A stretch of 64,000 bases of DNA from Burkholderiales bacterium RIFCSPHIGHO2_01_FULL_63_240. Its GTDB lineage: Bacteria > Pseudomonadota > Gammaproteobacteria > Burkholderiales > Burkholderiaceae_C. The notes under the pieces were generated by a model. The model was not told the origin of the DNA. It was given only the letters and a program-made list of their open reading frames with translations, and ran no database searches. Position numbers and translations under genes: made by a program. Below are positions 57,297 to 64,000 of the stretch, one piece after another; positions within the stretch are counted from its first letter, which is position 1, and every line of letters begins with the position of its first letter. The DNA is taken from assembly GCA_001770725.1 (NCBI GenBank), contig MERU01000004.1, forward strand, positions 124,001 to 188,000. Reading direction: 5' to 3'.

Positions 57297-58751
57297 CTAG
57301 GTTGACAACTGGGCCACGTTCGTTGCCGAGCGCAATGCAATTCGCTGGCTGTCCATGCGCCAATTGGCAAAGTTGTCTTGCCCTGCCGCTGCTCTCTCAA
57401 ATCGCACGCTGAATTCCTTCGAATCGGCCATGCCGAGTGCCGTCAGAAGACCCGATTTGATGGCCGCCCCACCGGCCTTTAGGTACAGAGGCAGGCCATT
57501 GCGATCCAGGTACAGCAGCGTGCGCGGAAACCAGAATTCACGCGTTCGCCCCTCGACTTGCTGTACCAGCGAACGCAAACTCAGGAAGGCATCGGCCTGC
57601 ATGATCTCTGTGAACGTTGTTCCGCCAGCGACGATACGGTCGTGGATCAAGTCGGCCTGAATGGAGATGCGGCGCAAGCCAAGTCGCCGGTTTCGTCGCT
57701 CGTCCAACGATCGGAGGTTGGCTTCAAACTCCAGAAAGCTGCGATCACGCTGGTCGCCGTGACGGTCAAAAACAAAGACCTCGCTGCACACCTGATTCAA
57801 GGTCTGCCAGGCATGCTCTCGAAGCAACGCCCCGACGGTCAACAACATGAACTCCCAACCCAAAAAGCGGTAGATGTCAAACCACTCCTCTCGGTAAGAA
57901 TTCATGCCCTCAGGCGGGGTGCGCAAAGACAATACGTGCTCCAGCAGCGCCAGTGTCCGCCGCCAGGCCTTCGGGGTGTCTTGCCCAAACGCAGCCTTCA
58001 TGGACACGTACTGATCAAACTGATCTCGCAAAGGCTTCGCGCGGCCAATCGCCGCCACGATTTCATCGTCGTAATCCGCTGTCTCCTTGGGTACCAAGAG
58101 TTTTGCAAGCTCCAGCTGGAACTGCTTGACGTAAGCCGCCTCCAGGCCATCTGCCGTCGCCTTGCCTTCCTCCGTAGCGCTGCGAAGGGCCTGAAACTCA
58201 CGCACCGGAATCGCCGTGGCGAGTGCGTCATCCAGGAACTCAGGCGCAGCCCCCAACTCTGGCCGTTTGTACTTGGGCCGGTCGTAGATGGCGCGCAAGA
58301 GCTGACCGAACCCGTCGCCGTACACATCGTCGTTCGACAGATCGATGTAGATCCTCGACTTCATGAACGTGGGCAACACGGCCTGCCGGTTGGCGTCGTA
58401 CTCCACCACGATGGGGATGAACTTCTCTTGCTTGACTTGCCCGTAGATCTCCGCCGAGATGATCTCGGTCTCGGTGCCCACCCCGCCTTTGCGCGCATCG
58501 GCCTTGGCCTTGTAGTGCGAGTCACAGATCACCAGAACCTTTGAAATCTCGGGGTCAGTGACCATGCTCTCCATGAAGGCGAACTTGTCCTGCCCTTCCT
58601 TCAGATCCCATTTGTCGAGGCGCACCATCACGCCGTTGGCCATCAATTTAGAAGCCAGTGATTCGACAAAATCTTCATGCGCGGGGGAAGACCAGCTGTA
58701 CGACACAAAAACGACTGGGCGTTGAGTTGAGGTAGCCAACAAGAACTCCAA
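57297..58751 (-). CDS. SEFIR-domain protein
   Basis: A 484-aa protein with an N-terminal SEFIR domain (TIR relative), about residues 11-150. Visible blocks are VVFVSYSWSSPAHEDFVESL, VRLDKWDLKEGQD, KVLVICDSHYKAKAD and ETEIISAEIY. Bacterial SEFIR proteins act in anti-phage defence, apparently by depleting NAD on infection. The remaining 330 residues are helical and unrecognised, perhaps a sensor. No ATG lies before the conserved start; TTG at 58751 is used, with TTG at 58742 as alternative. It is the last gene of the leftward restriction cluster, 62 bp after its neighbour. Confidence 0.87.
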   Translation of the reverse strand: MEFLLATSTQRPVVFVSYSWSSPAHEDFVESLASKLMANGVMVRLDKWDLKEGQDKFAFMESMVTDPEISKVLVICDSHYKAKADARKGGVGTETEIISAEIYGQVKQEKFIPIVVEYDANRQAVLPTFMKSRIYIDLSNDDVYGDGFGQLLRAIYDRPKYKRPELGAAPEFLDDALATAIPVREFQALRSATEEGKATADGLEAAYVKQFQLELAKLLVPKETADYDDEIVAAIGRAKPLRDQFDQYVSMKAAFGQDTPKAWRRTLALLEHVLSLRTPPEGMNSYREEWFDIYRFLGWEFMLLTVGALLREHAWQTLNQVCSEVFVFDRHGDQRDRSFLEFEANLRSLDERRNRRLGLRRISIQADLIHDRIVAGGTTFTEIMQADAFLSLRSLVQQVEGRTREFWFPRTLLYLDRNGLPLYLKAGGAAIKSGLLTALGMADSKEFSVRFERAAAGQDNFANWRMDSQRIALRSATNVAQLST

Positions 58752-58813
58752 GATGACATCGACATCAGAACACTGGCAAATACTTGCGCTGCGCGCCTAG
58801 GCCAGGTTTTGGC

Positions 58814-59707
58814 CTATCGCGCCCAGCCCAGATCACGAAGCACGAACCCCAGAGCCTCAATGGCAAAGGCACCATCAGCGTCCGTGACGTCACGGGTGCC
58901 CAGGCGCTGTTGCTCATTGGACTTGCCCCTGGGGTGGAGCTTACAGACCACATCTGCCGCCGCACGAAACAGCTTTGATTCCGGTGGCAGCTTCGCAATC
59001 AGCGCGCCAAGGTCTTTCTCAATGACCTTCGCATCCTCACCGGCATCCAGATGAAGGTGAGCGGACAAGATCACACCCATCGCATCGCGGCACAGATCCA
59101 CCACCGTGATGCCGCTGGATCGGTGAGCCCCGTCCACCACCTTGATGACGGCGGCACTGACGCGCTCTCTCGCTGCCGACGGAATGGCATCCAGGACAAG
59201 ATCCGGCAGAAAGCCGAGGTTCGAGCGTGCACGCATCGTGACCAAGTCTTCGTCATTGCCAGCACGCTCCACCGACACGATGTTCCAGACGGTGACGGCC
59301 GAGCCGGCCCCCAGCACCACCAGCGTGCGTGGCGTGGTCACCAAGCGTTGGCTCACATTGCCCATCGGGCTGAATGAAATCAAGGATTTTTTGAACCGAC
59401 CATCTGGCTCCTGACGACCAATGTCTTCAGCAACAACAGGGTGCTTGTGAACGCGCCAGTCGTCAGGCTGAGAACGCCCTGCCACCTCGTAGAACCTGCC
59501 CCGCCGAATCCGGCTGACAGGGTCAAAGTAGTCTTCACGGAACACGCACGACGCATCGCGCAAGGCACCACTGGCAGGCACACGGCGCCAGTCTGCTTCC
59601 GCCTGGACAAACGTGGCGACAGACACCACAGGTGCAGGGGAGACGCCATGCCCGTAGTTGGAAAGGCCTTCATACATCAGCCAGGTGTTGGGATCGAAAG
59701 CAATCAT
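58814..59707 (-). CDS. Unknown protein between hsdR and the SEFIR gene
   Basis: A 297-aa protein I do not recognise. There is no signal peptide, membrane helix or clear catalytic motif. The N-terminal half is beta-rich with several Trp and Tyr residues (FDPNTWLMYEGLSNYGHG, SRIRRGRFYEVAG). The C-terminal half is helical, with a repeated hydrophobic pattern (VSAAVIKVVDGAHR, AKVIEKDLGALIAKL). It starts 16 bp after hsdR on the same strand and is followed by the SEFIR gene, so it may regulate restriction or serve as a partner of the SEFIR protein. Confidence 0.8.
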   Translation of the reverse strand: MIAFDPNTWLMYEGLSNYGHGVSPAPVVSVATFVQAEADWRRVPASGALRDASCVFREDYFDPVSRIRRGRFYEVAGRSQPDDWRVHKHPVVAEDIGRQEPDGRFKKSLISFSPMGNVSQRLVTTPRTLVVLGAGSAVTVWNIVSVERAGNDEDLVTMRARSNLGFLPDLVLDAIPSAARERVSAAVIKVVDGAHRSSGITVVDLCRDAMGVILSAHLHLDAGEDAKVIEKDLGALIAKLPPESKLFRAAADVVCKLHPRGKSNEQQRLGTRDVTDADGAFAIEALGFVLRDLGWAR

Positions 59708-59723
59708 GTGATGACAAGGCCGC

Positions 59724-62681
59724 TCAGGCAGAAGGCCGGTTCATCCAGCCACCACTGGAAATCAACCGGGAGATGCTGGCGTCAAATGCGCGCTTGAAAT
59801 CCGGGTCAGAGGCGTACTGTTTGTACAAGTCCAGTTCCCGCCTGCGCTCCATGCTGATGGCCTGCTGGATGATTTTTTCCAAGGCCAACTGCCTGTTCTG
59901 TGCATCAGGGTTGTCTTCAACCTGGGCGCGGTAATCAACGTGCGCCACCACGTGCTTGGCGATGTTGATGAACTTCACCCGCTGCTCTTCCGGCGTTGCT
60001 TCCCAGCCTGAAAAGTGGCGCTCGTTGAAGGTGCGCACAATGTCTTCCAACGGATCCTTATCGCCCTCCCCCATGTGCGCACCGCGCAGATTGGGGTTGG
60101 CTGGCTCTTGTTCAGCCTCGGATTCATCCAGGCCGATCTTGACCTCCAGACGCGAACGCTCCAGGCCGTAGGTCGACAGGTCCACGCTGTTGAGCAACTC
60201 GTCCAACTTGTCCTGATCGGGATCTTTGACCTTCAGCTTGGGGATGAGGAACTTCAAGAACCAGTGCAGCATCTCCCAGTTCACGTTGTTGAACGGCAAG
60301 ATGGCCGCCACCTGGGCATAGATCTTGACGAACTGCTTGGCCTTGATCTTGAAGTCGATGCGTTTTTCATCGTCCAGGTCGGCGTCAAACCGTGCCACCA
60401 CTGCGTCGATGATCGGCGCCAGTTCCTCTGCCTGTGCGCTGGCGAAGAACTTCTCGTTGAAGCTCTTCACCTCGCTCCAATCGAAGATGCCAAAGGCATC
60501 CAGCGCATCCTTCAGGTCATGCAGCACGTTCACGTCGGTGGGCTCACTCAGCGACGTGGCCGTGTAGAACGGATCGAAGGCAGCCTTGATGTCGTCCACC
60601 GAGTTATAGAAGTCCAGCACAAAGGTGTCGCGCTTGTCGAGCTTCCAGTTGCAGCGATTGAGGCGAGAGAGCGCCTGTACCGCCAGCACGCCCTGCAGCT
60701 TCTTGTCCACGTACATGGTGTGCAGCATGGGCTCGTCAAAGCCGGTCAGGTACTTGTTGGCCACCACCAGGATCTTGAAGTGATCCTTCTCGAACTCGTC
60801 GGGCAGGTCGCGCACGGCGATTCCGTTGATGCTGTCTTCGGTGTGCTTGACGCCGTCCACCGTCTTCTCGCCAGAGAACGCCACCAGCACCTTGAACGGC
60901 GCGTTGGTTTCCTGCAAGGCGGTGCGGATGGCAAAGAAATAGCGAATGGCACACTCGATGTTGCGGGTGACCACCATGGCTTTGGCCTTGCCCTTGAGCT
61001 TCTTGGCCTGCCACACACTGCTCATGAAGTGATCGACCATGATGCGGGCCTTCACTTCGATGGTCTTGGGGCTGGCTTCGACAAATGCCTTGAGCTTCTT
61101 GTGGGCCTTGGCGGTATCGAACAGCGGGTTGCCTTCGACCGACTTCTGCACCTCGTAGTAGCTCTTGTACGTGGTGTACTTCTCCAGCACATCGAGGATG
61201 AATTTCTCCTCGATGGCCTGCTTCATCGAATACAGGTGAAAGGGGTAGAACTTGCCGTCTGCGCCTTGGCGGCCAAACTTTTCCAGCGTGGCAGGCTTGG
61301 GCGTGGCCGTGAACGCAAAGTAACTGGCGTTTTTGCTCATCTTGCGGCCCGCCATGGCAGCCAGGATCTTGTCCTGAATGTCCTCGGGCGCTTCGGCGTC
61401 TTCGCCGCCAATGGCCTCGTTCAGGCTGTCGGCGCTGGTGCCGGATTGCGATGAGTGGGCCTCGTCGATGATCACCGCAAAGCGTCGGTCCGTCAGGGCG
61501 TCCATGCCTTCAACGATGCGGGGGAACTTCTGCACCGTGGTGATGATGACCTTCTTGCCGGCCTCCAGGTTGTACTTCAGCTCCTGCCCGCTCTCGCAGT
61601 GGGCCACGATGTTCTTGGTCTCGGAGAACAGCTTGATGTTGTCCTTGAGCTGGGTGTCGAGCACGCGCCGGTCTGTCACCACGACCACAGAATCAAACAC
61701 ATTGGCCGTGCCCGCCTGGTTGTACAGCTCCACCAATTGGTATGCCAGCCAAGTGATGGAGTTGGACTTGCCCGAGCCCGCCGAGTGCTGGATCAGGTAG
61801 CTCAGGCCCACGCCGTTCTGCTGGGCGTCGGCCAAGATGCGGCGCACCACGTCCAGCTGCTGGTAACGGGGGAAGTACAGCGCCTTGCGCTCCTTGCCGG
61901 TCTTCTTGTCCTTCTCAACCGTGAACTTGGCGAACTGTTCGATGATGTTGCTCAGGCTGCGGCGCGCCAGGATCTCTTCCCAGAGGTAGGCTGTTTTGTA
62001 GCCGTTCGGGTTGACCGGGTTGCCCTTGCCGTGGTCCACGCCCTTGTTGAATGGCAGGAAGTTGCTGTCCTTGCCCGCCAGGCGGGTGCACATGTAGACC
62101 TCGTCCGGGTCTGCGGCCAGATGCACCAGGCAACGTCCGAACTCGAAGATCGGCTCGTTGGGATCGCGCAGGTTGTACTGCTTGTAGATGGCGTTCCAGA
62201 CCGTTTGCCCGGTCCAGGGGTTCTTGAGCTCAATGGTGGCGATGGCCAGGCCATTGACGAACAGCACCATGTCGATGGACTTGAGGCTGTCAGTCTCGCT
62301 GTAGTGCACCTGCCGGGTGACGCTGAACACATTGGCCTCGTAGCGGGCCAGCACATCGGGGTTGAGCTGGTTGTAGGGCTGTCGGTAGAGCAAATCGAAG
62401 TGGGCGTCATCCACATCGAGCCCCTTCTTGAGCACGGCCAGCACGCTGTCTTTTTTGATCTTCTTGCTGAGCCGCTCCAGCACCAGGCGCTGCCAGTTGG
62501 GGCGGTCCTTGAGCTTGGCCACTTCCTGGGGTTGGGTGGATTCCAGAAAATCCCAGAACAGCTGGCGATCGACCGCAAAGGTTTGGTCAAAGTCAGCCGG
62601 GTTGCCAACGCGATAGCCATCCTTGACCAAGGCTGTTTCAATGTGCGTTTCAAGCGCGGCTTCGTTGGTTTGACTGACCAT
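59724..62681 (-). CDS. hsdR: Type I restriction enzyme, R subunit HsdR
   Basis: A 985-aa motor and nuclease subunit that translocates and cuts unmodified DNA. The nuclease core is IDMVLFVNGLAIATIELKN (Asp137, Glu151-x-Lys153). The helicase part has Walker A AGSGKSNS (301-308), TDRRVLDTQL, DEAH (406-409) and FTATPK. The C-terminal region is helical for binding the methylase. ATG at 62681 has a GGGAG site; the frame continues 29 codons upstream into hsdS but without HsdR likeness. hsdS ends 14 bp before it, giving the order hsdS-hsdR. Confidence 0.96.
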   Translation of the reverse strand: MVSQTNEAALETHIETALVKDGYRVGNPADFDQTFAVDRQLFWDFLESTQPQEVAKLKDRPNWQRLVLERLSKKIKKDSVLAVLKKGLDVDDAHFDLLYRQPYNQLNPDVLARYEANVFSVTRQVHYSETDSLKSIDMVLFVNGLAIATIELKNPWTGQTVWNAIYKQYNLRDPNEPIFEFGRCLVHLAADPDEVYMCTRLAGKDSNFLPFNKGVDHGKGNPVNPNGYKTAYLWEEILARRSLSNIIEQFAKFTVEKDKKTGKERKALYFPRYQQLDVVRRILADAQQNGVGLSYLIQHSAGSGKSNSITWLAYQLVELYNQAGTANVFDSVVVVTDRRVLDTQLKDNIKLFSETKNIVAHCESGQELKYNLEAGKKVIITTVQKFPRIVEGMDALTDRRFAVIIDEAHSSQSGTSADSLNEAIGGEDAEAPEDIQDKILAAMAGRKMSKNASYFAFTATPKPATLEKFGRQGADGKFYPFHLYSMKQAIEEKFILDVLEKYTTYKSYYEVQKSVEGNPLFDTAKAHKKLKAFVEASPKTIEVKARIMVDHFMSSVWQAKKLKGKAKAMVVTRNIECAIRYFFAIRTALQETNAPFKVLVAFSGEKTVDGVKHTEDSINGIAVRDLPDEFEKDHFKILVVANKYLTGFDEPMLHTMYVDKKLQGVLAVQALSRLNRCNWKLDKRDTFVLDFYNSVDDIKAAFDPFYTATSLSEPTDVNVLHDLKDALDAFGIFDWSEVKSFNEKFFASAQAEELAPIIDAVVARFDADLDDEKRIDFKIKAKQFVKIYAQVAAILPFNNVNWEMLHWFLKFLIPKLKVKDPDQDKLDELLNSVDLSTYGLERSRLEVKIGLDESEAEQEPANPNLRGAHMGEGDKDPLEDIVRTFNERHFSGWEATPEEQRVKFINIAKHVVAHVDYRAQVEDNPDAQNRQLALEKIIQQAISMERRRELDLYKQYASDPDFKRAFDASISRLISSGGWMNRPSA

Positions 62682-62695
62682 GTTGCTCCCAAAAA

Positions 62696-63988
62696 TTATC
62701 TTCGTACTGATCGGCCGGTTACGGCGGACGCAATCACGGCTTTCTTGAGCTCTTCGAGTTGGCCGCACTGACTTGCTGCAGCGGCCAACGCAGCATCCAC
62801 CTTCGCGACACTTTGGTCGAGAAAGGCAACTATCTCGTTCTGCTCATCTAGCGGTGGAATGATGATCGGCGCGTTGGCAACGTCGAACAAGCTCAGCCCT
62901 TCCTTCAGCCCGTATTGGCAAAGGTAGAAGTAGGAACCGCCTTGAGCGGCTAGGCTGTAGGCGACAAATCTGGGGTTGGCATCAGCCAGCCTGATTAGGC
63001 TCAAATGCTGGTTGATATAGGCCTCTTGTCCGCCGAGGCTGGCAACTGCGACACGACCGGTGTTCGCACCCGTGATGCAAACCAAAACATCGCCATCTTG
63101 CAACCGTGTTCTTTTGGCTTCTGCCCCCCTTGGGACAACGACACGATGCGCACTATCCAGTTCTATCCCGAGCGAATTATTCAAATTGCCGCTTTGAAGA
63201 AAAACTGCTCCGTCGTCGGACAGCCTGTCTGACCACCCACGTGGGCCTGATGTGATGAACGACGCCACCGATTTCAGTCTCTTCAATTCCCAGTGCTCAG
63301 GAACGTTCGATAGCCATGACAAACCAGATTTCTTCAACGGGACAGCGCCATGTAAGCCACGAGTCACAGCGTCGTAAACCAAGCACCGTTTGCTTTCCTC
63401 TAGCAATTCGATCAACTGTGCTTTCTTTGCAATGGCGGAGTCAATCTCGGCGGTCTTCTGATCAAGGAAAGCAACGATGCTATCTTGCTCGTCGCATGGC
63501 GGCAACAACGTCGATAGCTGCTTGAACTCTTGCCAGTACAGGCGCTTGCGAAAGTCCGTGATGCCCTTGGAAGCCCGGTTCATTTCGCCGATGAGCCAGT
63601 CCGTGCGGTACAGGTATTCAAAGTAGGCAGGGTTCAACGCGGCGGTCGGCGCGGCCACCACGTATGCAGGGCTGACCAAGCCATCCGTGCGAACCGCCCC
63701 AATGGCACCTTGCCAGGCCCGCATCATGTTGTACGCAACGTCACCAGGGCGAACGCGTTTATAGCTGGTGCGATCGGCCATGCGCGTTCTGGTGCGGGCG
63801 TTCTCTTCTTCGTTCTGCTCGTCGTCTGAAACACCCGTGTGCAGGGACACCGAAAGAACCGGCAGGCCATCTTCGCCAGCTTCCTGGCGCTCCTTGAACA
63901 GGGCACGATTGGCCACGACCTGCCAGTGAGATGGCACATCCGCCAACCAATCCAGGCCACTGGGCTTGTACTGTTCGTACCGCAGCAT
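62696..63988 (-). CDS. hsdS: Type I restriction enzyme, specificity subunit HsdS
   Basis: A 430-aa subunit that sets the recognition sequence. Two target-recognition domains are visible, each begun by a typical block (YKPSGLDWLADVPSHW and LKKSGLSWLSNVPEHWELKR) and each followed by a conserved helical spacer (DEQDSIVAFLDQKTAEIDSA and DEQNEIVAFLDQSVAKVDAA). The two halves recognise the two parts of a split DNA target. ATG at 63988 is chosen; it overlaps a TGA in the frame of a likely upstream hsdM (TGATG). Confidence 0.95.
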   Translation of the reverse strand: MLRYEQYKPSGLDWLADVPSHWQVVANRALFKERQEAGEDGLPVLSVSLHTGVSDDEQNEEENARTRTRMADRTSYKRVRPGDVAYNMMRAWQGAIGAVRTDGLVSPAYVVAAPTAALNPAYFEYLYRTDWLIGEMNRASKGITDFRKRLYWQEFKQLSTLLPPCDEQDSIVAFLDQKTAEIDSAIAKKAQLIELLEESKRCLVYDAVTRGLHGAVPLKKSGLSWLSNVPEHWELKRLKSVASFITSGPRGWSDRLSDDGAVFLQSGNLNNSLGIELDSAHRVVVPRGAEAKRTRLQDGDVLVCITGANTGRVAVASLGGQEAYINQHLSLIRLADANPRFVAYSLAAQGGSYFYLCQYGLKEGLSLFDVANAPIIIPPLDEQNEIVAFLDQSVAKVDAALAAAASQCGQLEELKKAVIASAVTGRSVRR

Positions 63989-64000
63989 CACTTGCCCGCC
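63988..64000 (-). CDS. Possible last codons of hsdM at the window edge
   Basis: Only 13 bases are present. In the frame one base off hsdS they read Ala-Gly-Lys-stop, with TGA overlapping the hsdS ATG, the usual hsdM-hsdS junction. Family identity cannot be shown from so little. Confidence 0.3.

Larger units (their letters stand above)
42365..64000. mobile_element. Integrated genomic island (right end outside window)
   Basis: From the end of the histidine kinase onward base composition falls, codon bias weakens and gene content changes to integrase, nuclease, partition, helicase, restriction and SEFIR genes. A P4-type integrase sits at the left edge, as usual for such islands. I found no tRNA remnant at the junction and cannot define att sites because the other end is not in the window. 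Two unrelated recombinases suggest a composite history. Confidence 0.75.

Overview
The window reads as a chromosome segment of a high-GC betaproteobacterium, most likely Burkholderiales. The grounds are the strong G/C third-position bias, the queG/tsaE-amiC-mutL-miaA neighbourhood, a Neisseria-type DMHA endonuclease motif in MutL, and the NAD, thymidylate and efflux genes. The genus cannot be fixed from sequence alone.

Core part (1 to about 42.4 kb). The left end carries de novo NAD synthesis (end of nadA, nadC, and nadB on the other strand). Between them sit a TetR regulator, a serine hydrolase/amidohydrolase pair and a ComFB-like small protein. Next come a zinc metallopeptidase, an MDR oxidoreductase, queG divergent from tsaE (their start codons overlap), amiC, a DedA protein, mutL, an RsuA-family pseudouridine synthase, a Bcr/CflA-type exporter and miaA. 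A diiron metallo-beta-lactamase-fold (ODP) gene follows behind an FNR-like promoter. A marR-outer membrane factor-emrA-emrB operon runs leftwards from a MarR operator shared with a divergent ABC exporter. After an OmpA-like lipoprotein there is a 9-kb pair of giant genes (1432 and 1569 aa) whose products I cannot place in any known family; the pair ends at a clear terminator just before thyA-folA-terC. A diguanylate cyclase, a single-domain response regulator and a hybrid histidine kinase close the core part.

Accessory part (about 42.4 kb to the end). Base composition falls and a P4-type integrase with 12-bp repeats in front of it opens a genomic island whose right end lies outside the window. 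It holds a CoiA-like nuclease protein divergent from an HNH protein, and a partial PRTRC/partition set (ParM-like actin with a small coupled gene, and a ParB-family protein) interrupted by a second tyrosine recombinase and 1.2 kb of hairpin-rich DNA. A large superfamily 1 helicase and a membrane methyltransferase-like gene follow. At the right edge a leftward type I restriction cluster (hsdS, hsdR, an unknown gene, then a SEFIR-domain gene; hsdM presumably just beyond the edge) looks like a layered anti-phage locus.

The strongest candidates for something undescribed are the giant gene pair at 26.9-35.9 kb and the nuclease and defence gene sets in the island.
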